From: Pachypanchax playfairii
Lineage: Eukaryota; Chordata; Actinopteri; Cyprinodontiformes; Aplocheilidae
Assembly: GCA_006937955.1 (NCBI GenBank)
Contig: SSNP01000035.1
Coordinates: 2,772,301 to 2,836,300 of the forward strand
Reading direction: 5' to 3'
Length of the DNA stretch: 64,000 nt
In this document: one piece after another, positions 1 to 12,500 of the stretch
Numbering within the stretch: the stretch's first letter is position 1
Layout: each line of letters begins with the position of its first letter
The notes under the pieces: model-generated
What the model was told of the DNA's origin: nothing
Database searches by the model: none
Seen by the model: only the letters and a program-made list of their open reading frames with translations
Position numbers and translations under genes: made by a program

Positions 1-2750
1 TGTTTTTTTATAAAAACACAACAGTACCAACATTCTTGTTTTTCTTATATTAAATACAGGTTTCATTATTGTGCAAGCTGTCATTTTGTGTATCTAAAAT
101 TACATTTCTTTTAAAAAAACAAACACACAAGTTAAAAGACATGAGCTTATGATGCATTATTTGACTGTTAATCCCTGAAATGATGTGGCATGTATAAGGC
201 AGCTGATGAGCGTGAGGAAAGATCAGCAGACACACACAAACACACAATCCACACAACAGCAGTGCAATCCTCAGGATAAAAGCCATCTGACTGATATAGT
301 AGAGGTTTATGTTTTGAGTTTACTGGGTTATGCGCTTCAACATTACGTAACTCAAAACATTTAAACAGCATCAGATCAGAGAAAATGAAAGTTGAGGATA
401 TTGGAACAAATATTAGACCAGGGATACTGACTCTACAAGAAGTTTTTAAGACACGTGTTAATAAAAAAAACTTGTGTTACCTCATTTCTATTAACTTTTC
501 AAAATTATTTTATTCCCATGTTGCAGCTTCCTGCAGCAAATTAACACTCCACTTGATGGCAATATTGTACAACAGGCAGACATTGTCAAAAGGTCAGATA
601 CCTGTACTGTCGCTTAATGCATGTCCACCTCATTGTGTTGTTTTTCTTGTTACTGTGATGCTAAAGTGGAATTTCACCTTTAAACAGATACGATTTAAAC
701 ATTTTATGTTGTTGTTATTTACCGTGCACTTTGTGGATGGGTTTATCTCAGGGAAGCAGGTAACTATGTTTGAAAGGCGCTATAAAAATAAAGTTTATCA
801 TTGTTATTGCTGTTCCTGACATGAGAAAATAACCTTGTAAATCTCCACAAAAAACATTTTTCACACATATCTCCTCAGAAAACACAAAGAATAAACATTT
901 GCATTTGCGTATTAAAAGAAATAATGATTCATTATTATTCCTTAATCATTATTTTATTGACATGTAAACAGTAAGTTATGCAGTAAAAAGAAACACATTT
1001 TTTAATCTCCAAAATCCTGCAAGTTTGCAAAAGCAGCAACTCACAGTCATCTTTGTGTACAGAGCAGCGATGATGAGCGCCACGGGGTGATGAAGAACAT
1101 GAAACACTCGGTTGTAATTTAACAGACAGCAGCAGCTTCAGCAGAATGGAGCATGTCTTTCTGGTTTAATGCGTGTGCAGAAGATACAGATGTGTTCATC
1201 AAATCATGATCTCAGAAACAAAGAGAATGCAGAGGGATTCACTATGTGAGTTAGTTCTGACTGGAACGATAATAAAGTTTTATGTTCAAACCTCTCGGCT
1301 AAAAGAAGAAATATTTAGAGGTGAAGGGAAGGAAGAGCAGCAGGAATTACAACAGAGCAGCAACATTAAACTAAAAAAAGAAACATGACTTTAATGCTGA
1401 CCGATCAGTCACAGCTTAGAGGCTTTAAATCGTATTTTGCTGAATGTTGTATGTTATTTTTGTTCTTATTACAGTGACTAAACCTTTTACACACCTGACA
1501 GCAAACTGTAGCACATGTGTCGGTTCTCCAGTCACTTGATTTTATTTTATTTCATGTTACAGAAGATTAGCTTTGAAAGAGAAGGTTAATGAGACTTGAT
1601 ATGATGTTTGATTTAGAGACTGTGGCAGTAAGAAAAAAACAGAGGTGCAACTGAAGATGTTGAGTTTTAGTGGTAATGATCATTAACAGATATGTCATGT
1701 GGAGGCTGAGATGGTTGGATCTGTTCAGAGGAGGGATGATGGCGCTTCTGGACCAGGATGCTGGATCTGGATCTTCCAGTGCAGAGGAAAAGATAAAGAC
1801 CACAGACCATAGATGGTTCATGGATGTGCACGACAATGTGAGCCACTTGTAATTTCTGCATGTAGTGACATGTCAAAATGTCTTGAATGAAGGTTTTTTT
1901 TTTGGCACAAACCTCCCAGCCAGAAACCAAATGTCCTCAGGTTTAATAAAAAAAGACTTAAATGCAGAGTTTCTATCACTACCAGCTGTGATTCAATCAG
2001 CTTTAACCTAATCGGAACCTTCAAAGTAAATATTAAACTAAACTTTTGTTTTAGGCTGCAGAGAAACTTCAAGACATGAAGCCGGATCTGTGATCACTTC
2101 ATTGTGCAGCTGTGCAGAAACTAATCTCATCTGTTTGCCTCACTCCTCTCGCTGATGTGTGTGAAGGAATCAGAGCAGATATAACTCTCTTTTCCCTTGT
2201 TGTCAGCAGTTAACAGCTTGGTCCACAGCCCGCTGTTTCTCTGTGTGTCCATCTCTCTCTGTGGGTGTATTTACTGTATATATATATGTGTGTGTGTATG
2301 TGTGTGTGTGTTTGCATGGCCAAATGTGTGTGAAATTGAACATTTGCTTTGAGGAGTGAGCCCGTGTGCGGTCACAGCGATGGCGTGCGTAAAGGGGAAT
2401 GCTTTAAAGATAGTGATTTTAATTAAACATGAAAGTGCTGATGATTAATTGATGGAAGGTAGATGGTTCCGTAATGCTGACAGATGAGGGAACATACTGT
2501 AGTTGGATGTGGAATAAAACCAGAATAGAATCTTTGAATTGAGATTTAGACCACAGTGCAATAAAAACAAATAATCCCAGTATAATCTATATGAAGAATC
2601 TCTTGTTGTTCAGGATTATTTTGTAGAAAGTTAAAACCTGAAGTCTGAGGAAGAAACATTTCATCATGTGACATAGCAGGATTTAGTTACTGCTATTTTG
2701 GTTGTTCTTTACTCAGCTGGTCCTATTTTGCTCGCTTTCTCCTAAAACGA
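1..2750. other. Intergenic DNA downstream of calb2, no gene recognised
   Basis: AT-rich sequence beyond the 3' end of calb2. Several short open frames occur, the longest 144 codons at 385-819 on the plus strand, but none has a recognisable domain, a sensible residue composition or flanking splice signals. A short TG-rich stretch lies near 2285-2310. I see no RNA gene. Confidence 0.6.
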
Positions 2751-2770
2751 TCCTCATATCTACTCTGAGA

Positions 2771-2799
2771 CCCCCCTCCCACCCCTCCCACCCCCACCA
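2771..2799 (-). other. G-quadruplex-capable G-rich tract (minus strand)
   Basis: The plus strand has a run of C blocks of three to six separated by single T or A bases. On the minus strand this gives at least four G runs with very short loops. It lies about 600 bp past the calb2 polyadenylation signal in the direction of transcription. Confidence 0.6.
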
Positions 2800-3395
2800 C
2801 CTCACACACACTCTATAAAATATAGAGCAGCACAAGTTCTTTCTACATCACGGATCCTGTTATCAGGAGATTAGAAAGTGAATGTGGAACAGGAGGTTTG
2901 ACTCTTATTCTGGTCATACTGGAGATATAAAGATGTAATCTTCTCTCTATATACAGGAGTGAGTGTGTGTTTTATAGTGTTTTCACATCAAATCAACCTT
3001 TAGCTACAGAAGCACAGGTGTGTTCTGGACGCTTATAAGACTTTTTATTAAAAAAAAAGACATAAAAATCAGGACAGTAATTGTCATGTTATATTTATTC
3101 ATTTTCTCATTAACATCTTTAATTGAACAGTACAAGCCTCGTCAGATAAAACAAGCTCAGAGTGACGTCAACTGAAATAAATAAACCAAGGAGATGCTAC
3201 AGAACTGAATTATTCATCTTAAATCTGGAGGGAGATTAAATTATGTGATTAAAAATACAAACGCATGTTTAAAACTGGAATACAAATGAATAAAAACACA
3301 ATATTTTCTTGTTCTTGTTGCTATTTTACTACTTGATTTAAAAAAAAAAGGAACATGATGGATGCAGAGTTAAAACAGCAGGGCCAGAGATATAC

Positions 3396-3401
3396 TTTAT
3401 T
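3396..3401 (-). promoter_or_regulatory. Polyadenylation signal of calb2
   Basis: TTTATT on the plus strand reads AATAAA on the minus strand. It lies about 120 bases past the calb2 stop codon (3520-3522), which would give a short 3' UTR. No other canonical hexamer is closer to the stop. Confidence 0.6.
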
Positions 3402-3519
3402 CTCTCGAGTACTTTTAACTTTGGTGTGGCGAGGTCGGGGGTCGTACATGCACCTGGTTACATTGAGATATAGGAAGAAGGAAACAGTGCAGGAGGGTGG
3501 AAGGTCCCAGGCAGGCTGG

Positions 3520-6500
3520 TCACAGTGTGGAGTCCCTGCAGAGGACGATCTCCATCTCAGTGCGATACAGTTTCCCTCCATCAGACAGAGCCATGATGCT
3601 CTTCTTGTAATCCACCAGCCCAGTCGAGTCCACGTCCTGCCAGAAACCATACACTGTGTCTCAGGCAGCTAACGCCTCTCGCTGCTAAATTTATCCAGGA
3701 CTGTAACTGAAATGATCGATCAATAGGTGAACTTCTCCTTACCATTTTGTTCTTGTCACAGAGGTCCTTCAGCAAAGCATCCAGCTCCTGCTCATCAATA
3801 TAGCCGTTACCGTCCTGATGAAAGACGCACGACATGATGATACGATCGTGTTACTTTTGTTTTAATTGACTGAGAAGAATAAAGTTTTGATTCTGACACA
3901 ACATGAAGTCGGTTATGACGGTAACAAAGACGTCTGTTAAACTCAGCTTTTCTAATAACATCAAATACATGTAAACATGTGAAACTATCAGAAACTCTGT
4001 CCTCTTTTCACATTACAGTTACTAGACAATGTCCTTCAATGAGTCTTCATGTCTGATCTCAACATCCATGAGATAGATTGGCATGATGTTTTCCCAGGAA
4101 GATGAGTCTGAATGAGTTGATCCACTACAAACTCCTCAATCAAACTGGCATTTGTAACAATTAACATATATAGAGAGGATTCCCCCTGACTAAAAAACCA
4201 GATGTTGCTTGTACAGATGCAAACATCCTGGTTTGAGCACATGTGCAGCTTTACAGGTTCACTGGGAGGACGGCGTGTTCTTGTCTAGGACACATGATGC
4301 ATTTTAAAGAGACCAGTAGAAATATGTTCTTTCACCTTATCGTAGAACGTGAAGAGAGAATCAAATTCTTTAACGGTGAGTCTGATACCCTGTAAGAAAT
4401 AAGGAAAAAAGTCCAAAATTATTAGAGACTGATGCACATTTCTAGAGAGTGGTAAAAAGCCCCAGATCCACAACTATATTAATCCATGCAGATTATGATA
4501 ACTGGGACTAGAGTTGAGTTAATCCACATCAGATTTACTAATCCTCTGTGCAGAGGAATTGTTGATCTGCTCTCACAAGCCAGCGTATACAAATAAGAAC
4601 ATGAAGAAATACAATTAGATTTATGTAGAAAAATGTTGTAACTGTTCTGTTTAACCACTGAAAAAAATCCTAATAGACAGAAGAAATTGTGTTCTTTAAA
4701 GGCTCATTGTGTATTTTCTTATTCTCTGTCCACATTGTTCATTTTGTATAAACATATAATCCTGTCACAGCATTGTTTCTTCAAATTCATCATAAAATAT
4801 TCATCAAAACATAAAGAACGTCAAGCAAAACAAAAGTAAAACTACATTTTTAAGACCCGTTTTAATAAATTTGATGTTCACTCATGCGTTATTTTTCCAT
4901 CAAGCTTCTTGACTGAAAATGGAACTGATAGATAGATGCAGCTATTAAAGTCATCTGAGCCAGAACTTCATGCTGATTGTGACATTTTATCACATGTCAG
5001 CAGATTTTTTTTGTTTAGTAAGAAACTGACTTCAAATGACCGGTGAAATTGGAATAAAAGGCTATTAATTCTGAAAGAGATGTTGGTATTTCTGCATTAA
5101 CAGTGGAAGTCTGATATTTGATAGACATCACAGTTTTTAGCATATAATATATGAGGTGCTTTTATTTAGAAACAGGTTTGGGAAAATCAATAATCCCTTT
5201 TCAGCAGCATGAGTTATAAAAACTACTACAAATGGTACAAAATGATTGTTGAAAACTGGAAGAAAAACAGTGAGAGTAAAGTTTAAATGTTAAATGTTTG
5301 TCTTCCAACATTCCACATTTATCTGCAGAGAGATGATGTTTTCTTTCATCTAAAAAAAACCTGACATTAATGTTTAAAACCAGCAGATTTGAACCATAAT
5401 TCAGGTAGTAAGTTTAATCTTCAGTGTGGCACCAGGCACGACGTGCCGAGGACATAAATCTGTAAACGCTAAGAGAAAAAAACTGGATCAGGCTCAATTA
5501 GTAGCAACATGAATTATTCATCCATCCATTTTCTACACCTGCTTGTTCCTGTTCAGGGTCATGAAGGGCTGGTGCTTATATCCAGAGCTCAGTGGGCGAG
5601 AGGCGGGGTTACACCTGGATAGGTGGCCCGTCCATCACAAGGTCAAAAAACTAACATTCACATCTAGAGCCAATTTAAAATGACCAATTAAAGCTGATAT
5701 CCCTGATTTCAGATTGCCTAGCTTAGACTGTCAACAAAGTCACAGAACTCTCAGCCCCTCCCGTCAGGTAGAATTCCTAAGCCACGCCCCCCCCAGGTTT
5801 GGAAACACACGTAGCCCCAGAAGATGACCAAGTGCAAGACACTGGTCCACAGGTCGAAAGGGGAAGGAGGTTGTCCTCGGATTGAGAGGTTGGTGGTTCG
5901 ATCCCCGACCCGAACAAGCCATGCGTCAATGCATCCTTGGGCAAGATGCTGAACCCCAAACTGCCTCCCGGGCGCCATGACACGGGCAGCCCCCTGCTCC
6001 CAAATGCAGAATAAAGTTGAAATTAAAAATTTATTTTTTTAATTGTTACTTTGTCCTGAACTTGACGCGGAACCAGCCGGCGGCTGTTTCTCCTGCTGTG
6101 ACATGGTAGAGCTGCGAACACTCCCAGCAGCGGTGTTCTGCGGTAATATGTCTCAGTTTTTTAGGAACACAGAAGCCAAATAAATGTGGAAGTCCGTATG
6201 GCAGGAGAGACTGTCCAATCATTCCTTTCGGACCGAACCATTTGATTGGTTGATGTTTTTAGACAAATACAAGAGAACCACTTAATTATTTTTTTTCGTC
6301 TTTTTTTTAATCTTCACAACATTTTTTTCTCCATGCTGTGTTAAAACGTTTTAAATGTGCATGAAAAAAAATATGTTCAGCTAATTTGTTATGCAAATCA
6401 AATATAGCAGCTTTAATCTGAGGTGCAATTTTTGGTCTGTAGGAGGAAAACCTACACATACACACGAGATCATGTAAACTCCATGCAGAAAGGCTTCAGG

Positions 6501-9500
6501 TGAGCTTTAAACAGCAGAACTACTAACTGCACCAGTGTGCAGCCCATGAACGATACAGTGACAATAAAAAAATGAGATTAAAAGACTGTGGATTGCTTCA
6601 ACTATAATCTGGTTGTGAGATCTAAATAACTTTCATTTTATAAATAATTTACATGTCAAATTTTTTGTTTCAGTTGTTTTTTTAATTTCCAGCTCGAAGC
6701 TGTAATCTAACAGCGGTTGTCAGAAAGCACCACAGTTTAATCTCCTAAATTTTGGCACAGCTCCACAGTTTTCTACAATTTGGGAGTCTTCCAAAAACAA
6801 AACCAATTTAAAAAAGCTCTTAGGTCAGTATGCAGAAGTCAGACCCTGCAGGAGATGATCTGACGGGGCTGCATTAAAGGATCGAACACCCTGACAGGAA
6901 ATAAACAGGTTCAGGCTCTCGTAGCCTTTATTTTGCAGCTGAGACAGAAAAACTGACATGACATACAGCAGAAGGTCATAAAACCAGATGAAATCATCAT
7001 AATGTTTTGTACTCTCACCTGGAACTTGAGCAGGAAATTCTCCTGGACTGGCAAAAGCCTGCAGTCAAACAAAGACTCATCAGTTTTATAACGTTTTATC
7101 AATCAAGCTTTTAACAGAACAGAATAAAACCAGAAGTGAAATTCACCTCGCCATCTCAGAGAGTCCCAGTTTACCGTCACCGTTGAGGTCAAACATCCTG
7201 AGCTGCACAAGAGGACATTTTAAAGTCGGGCTTATAATGTCATGATGACCCGTTGACACGCATCACATGTTAAACAGATCCACAGAGGTGAGATTAAACA
7301 GCCGCAGCACACAGATGGACAGCTGACGTCTCACAGGTGCAGGAGATTATTTATATTTAAGCTTTTTAGATATTGGTATATTCTGCATATGGACTTCAGT
7401 CATATACACACAAATATTTTCATCACTCCATGTTAAATATGTGTTTTAATCATATCTTGGTGAACAATCCCCGAGGCGACGACTTCTCTCACTAGAATGT
7501 TTCATGTTTGGTATTTTAGAAACTAAAAATAGTTTAATAAAAGTCATAAAGTTGGTAAAATGATGTTTTACACTCACTATTGTCTGTGTGTACTCATTGA
7601 GCTTCTTATCGTCGTAGTTTCTGTTTGCCTTCTTCAGCAGGTCTGACAGGAAACCCTGAGGAGAAAATAAAACTAAAACAGTCAGAAATTAAACAAGCTA
7701 CGTTCATTTATAACAGTTTTAGTAGGATTATTAAAGTTACTGTTTTTAGAAGGTCAGATTTTGTTTCTACATGATGAAACTGGAGTGTGGAAATGTTTAT
7801 TTTCAGAGTAGATCAGTCACTGCAACAGTTAAAGCTAAATAAAATTAATTATATTAAATACCCATTTTAAAACATTCTCTGTCATTAAATTACAACTATG
7901 GCATTTTTATCCAAAATTGCTAAATCTGTGCTGTTTCTATGAAATAGTTTCTCCATATCAGCAGTAGCTCGTTTGCAATTAGTCTCTGTGTGGGCGGAAC
8001 CGTTGGGGCTGAGGATAACCCCGCCCCTTTCCCTGTTGCTAAGAGACCTCAGTTTATGCTAGCGCTATAAGCCCGCCCAATGCATTTCATACATCACTAA
8101 AACATTCTTTTTCAAATTAATACTGAGTTACAGCAATTTAAAAGCAGAAATACTCAAACATGAAATTTTTGGCTTAATTTTCTAAAGATACTTCCTCTAT
8201 TATCAGAAAAATGTTACAAGAACATGTTAACAACATAAAAAACACAAATTTCATTGGAGCGGGTCTTTAAAATGATTCACTCTTCTCTTTTTTATAAAAA
8301 AATTACTCACACAATTCAATTCAGTCCACCTTAAACTCACAACACAGATCCTGAACACAGATCCTGAACATAGATCCTGAACACAGACCCTGAACATAGA
8401 TCCTGAACACAGATCCTGAACACAGATCCTGAACATAGATCCTGAACACAGACCCTGAACACAGACCCTGAACACAGATCCTGAACACAGACCCTGAACA
8501 CAGACCCTGAACACAGACCCTGAACACAGACCCTGAACACAGACCCTGAACATAGACCCTGAACACAGCCCCTGAACACAGACCCTGAACACAGATCCTG
8601 AACACAGATCCTGAACATAGATCCTGAACACAGATCCTGAACACAGACCCTGAACACAGATCCTGAACACAGATCCTGAACACAGATCCTGAACACAGAT
8701 CCTGAACACAGATCCTGAACACAGACCCTGAACACAGACCCTGAACACAGATCCTGAACACAGACCCTGAACACAGACCCTGAACACAGACAATGAAAAC
8801 ACAGACCCTGAACACAGACCCTGAACATAGACCCTGAACACAGCCCCTGAACACAGACCCTGAACATAGATCCTGAACATAGATCCTGAACACAGACCCT
8901 GAACACAGACCCTGAACACAGACCCTGAACACAGATCCTGAACACAGACCCTGAACACAGACCCTGAACACAGATCCTGAACACAGATCCTGAACATAGA
9001 TCCTGAACACAGATCCTGAACACAGACCCTGAACACAGACCCTGAACACAGATCCTGAGCACAGATCCTGAACACAGACCTTGAACACAGACCCTGAACA
9101 CAGATCCTGAACACAGACCCTGAACACAGACCCTGAACACAGATCCTGAACACAGATCCTGAACATAGATCCTGAACACAGACCCTGAACATAGATCCTG
9201 AACACAGATCCTGAACACAGACCCTGAACACAGACCCTGAACACAGACCCTGAACACAGATCCTGAACACAGATCCTGAACACAGACCCTGAACACAGAC
9301 CCTGAACACAGACCCTGAACATAGATCCTGAACACAGACCCTGAAGATAGATCCAGTTTGTCTGAATGTTTCCTCATCAGCTCATATTTCTGCCTCTGGC
9401 ATCGTATTTTGGGACCTTCTTACTTCATCTTACATGACTGAGATTTAATGATCCTGTACAGAATGAACTAAAATGAACATGTTCCTTTTGAATAGTTGTT

Positions 9501-12500
9501 TATTACCTTCAGCTCATTTGACTCAATATATCCACTACGATCGGTGTCGTACCTCCGCCAGGCCTGCAGGACAAACACAAGAACATGAAGTTCATAACAA
9601 CTCACTTCTGTTCACGTTTGTTAAACCTCGTATGAAAGAAACAACTATAACATCAGTAACTCTCTCCCTGCTGTGGAAGGCTGAGCTGCATCTATAATGT
9701 ATGATGTTCTGAGAATAGCTTTACCTCTCAGAGCCTGAACATCACAAAGTCCTGCTAAAACTGTGTTTCACTCGTTTCTCTCCACTCACTTTAATATCAA
9801 ATACACTGTGTTGTTTTATCACTATGAATTGTTGATCATTTAATATTCAAACCCAGAAAAAGAAAAACATTTTTATTCAAACATCCCCGTATTTTAAGGA
9901 TTTATTGTTTAGTTGTTGTTTAGTCATCTAAGCTCATTAATATGTCAATAATTCTATTTATGGACATATTATTTTATTTATTATTACTGTATATGACTGT
10001 TATGACAGTAAACAGACGTCTCAACTTGGCAGCAAAACCAAAGAAATTATCGAGCAGCTGAACACGAGTCCCTCAGGACCAACAGTGAAGGAAACGCTAG
10101 CTTCAAGCATCTGTGAGACATTTTACAGCTCAGTAACGTTCACCAGAAACTTCCAAAGAATTCAAAAATGAAGGAAAGGAGTACATTGTGTAAACTGACT
10201 TCTGATGCATATGAAAGCTTGATGAGCAAATCTAATGTAAAGAGTAATTTATGAGCAGGATATGCACAATAATAACAAAACAAATGTGAAAATACACAAA
10301 CTTACATCCATGAATTCAGAACTGGATCTAACAAACTCTCTGAAGCAGAGCAGGAAGTTTTCTTCTGTGGGCAGAATCTGAGCCAACTGCAACGATAGAT
10401 GAGAATAATTTTAATTTACATTTTAAATGTTAAAACGAAATGAAACATTTAGTTTGTATCTACACAGTTTGCTGCAGTGTCTCCAGCTGGTTCAGAAACA
10501 CAGATTAACACAACGAAGCTGTTTTCTCACCTCTGACATTTCAATTCTACCATCAGCGTTCTTGTCAAAGTTGTCCATAAACTCCTTCATCTTCTCTTTG
10601 AACAAAGCATGTGAAGGATCCTGAAACCACATCAGACATTAAAACACAAATTCAAACTGCTCGATGATATTTTAAATAATCTTAGTTAGATTCTCCTAAA
10701 ATGTTATTAGTTTAAAAACTTGACATAAATTAGGATTAAATGATCAGATGGAGGATGATGCATCTTTTAAATCCTGTTTCAGGTCTTTGCTGCACAATAT
10801 GTTATTAATAGTCCAGTATAAAGATTGAACCGAATCAAAAATGTCTTTATTCACTACAAATTAACTCTTTAAGTTATTAATGGTTTAATTTGAACATCAA
10901 GTTTTCAGTAATTTACTTACTGAAGTTGGATTTAATACAGTTGTGGTTCTTTTTCTGATCGGAGGTAAAGAGTAAATCTTTATAACGCTGATATTTGTGT
11001 TTTACTTGCAGTAAAGGAACATTTTGAAGAGATTTTGTTGATCTGATGCACGAGCGACGTGCACACACTCACCACTCCCGCTCCTCGTCTTGCAGTCTCC
11101 AGCTCTGTGAAGAAGTTCTCCAGCTCCTTCCCTTCTATGTAACCGTTTCCTGCAGTGCACCAACACAACTTAATGAGTTTGGCACAAACTCCAATCTGAG
11201 ATTATAAGCGGCTTCAAGTTTTTATTGACTGTTTAAAAGTTCGATTAAAGACTTAGATATAGAGGAAAGGTTAATAGCGGCTGAGGGTATTTAAATTTTG
11301 GAAGCGTAGCCAATCCTTTAGTCCAGCTTTTCACTGAGGACTTTCTCTGTGAATAAACACAAATAATCAGTTTACAAAATCCCGTAAACAAGTTATTTCA
11401 GTTTATGAAAACTAGCTTTCAAGGAATGTAGCAAAGATCCTAATTTATATGTTTATTTCTCATATAAAACTGGATTTAACTGTAGCAGGAATGTAAAGAT
11501 ATACATACTGCAGCAGGAGAAAATCACAAAACACAAGAGAGAAGTGTCACTGAAGTGTAAACAGAATAATGAGTGTCTTCTTGCCTGAAAGGGCGGAAGT
11601 AAGAAATCAGATTGATGCTTATTAGAGCGTCTTGTCCCTCTGTTTTTATTTGGACTTCTTGTAACACTCATGTGACTCGGGATGATTTATTCATTACAGT
11701 TTACTCCACTGGTTCGTCTGTAAGTCACAGATTATGTAGAATATTTGCTTTTTTATCATTAAAGCCAGTCCCACCTGTCACCAGTCGGAGATTTGAACTT
11801 TGAATTTATTAGAGATTAAATTTAGATTTTTATGATGTTCCAAATAATGAGCTGCAGAAGTCTTCATGTCTTCTCATTTCCTTTAATTTGCACAATGTGC
11901 CTCGTTAGAACTTCCCGTCTGAACACAAGATGAAGACTGTAGGGGGCACCCGCCCCCCCACCATCACCCCCACCCGCCCCCCCGAGGGGCATGGTTTCCC
12001 CATTTGTTTCTTCAGCCGTGTAAATATTGTAGGGCTGACAGTTTGAATGCTGCAACTCGGACTCGGCTCCACAATATTTAAGGAACAAAATCACGATTCT
12101 GTGGTGAAAAGACAACGAGTGTCACCTTAAATCATCCGGGATAGCAAAAGACTGATCAGTTACTTGAGTATATTTTAGTTCAGATCTTCTGTAGAAAGGT
12201 TGTCAACAAATACTATCTTCCATGTTTTATAGATCTTTGAATGACCTCAGTTTAAAGAAACAGAGTTTAGACCAAACAGATGAGCTTGGAGGGAACCACG
12301 GTAACAAAGTGGATTTCAGGTGCGTTAAAAAAAAACAATAATCTGAAAAATGTCACAAACACTCTTTTTAAAGACTTTTATATCACCATCACTTCTGAAT
12401 TTAATGATTATTTTGGCAGAAATATGACATTTTGACTGTGAATCAAACTGAATAAAAAATACTACAGATTTCCAACTTGTACAAAGTTTCACATGATCAG

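Noticed and set aside
385..819. 144-codon plus frame at the window start
   Set aside because: Low-complexity, hydrophobic, AT-driven composition with no domain and no supporting context.
5896..5906. Functional tRNA gene (perfect box B)
   Set aside because: No acceptor or anticodon stem can be drawn around it; it fits a degenerate SINE instead.
8340..9354. CRISPR-like array
   Set aside because: The repeats are directly adjacent with no unique spacers, and this is vertebrate nuclear DNA; it is a minisatellite.
8251..9377. Three overlapping minus-strand frames of 333-352 codons with a cysteine-rich repeated peptide
   Set aside because: They are created by a stop-free 13-bp minisatellite inside a calb2 intron; all three frames give the same repeat and the flanking sequence has no coding character.
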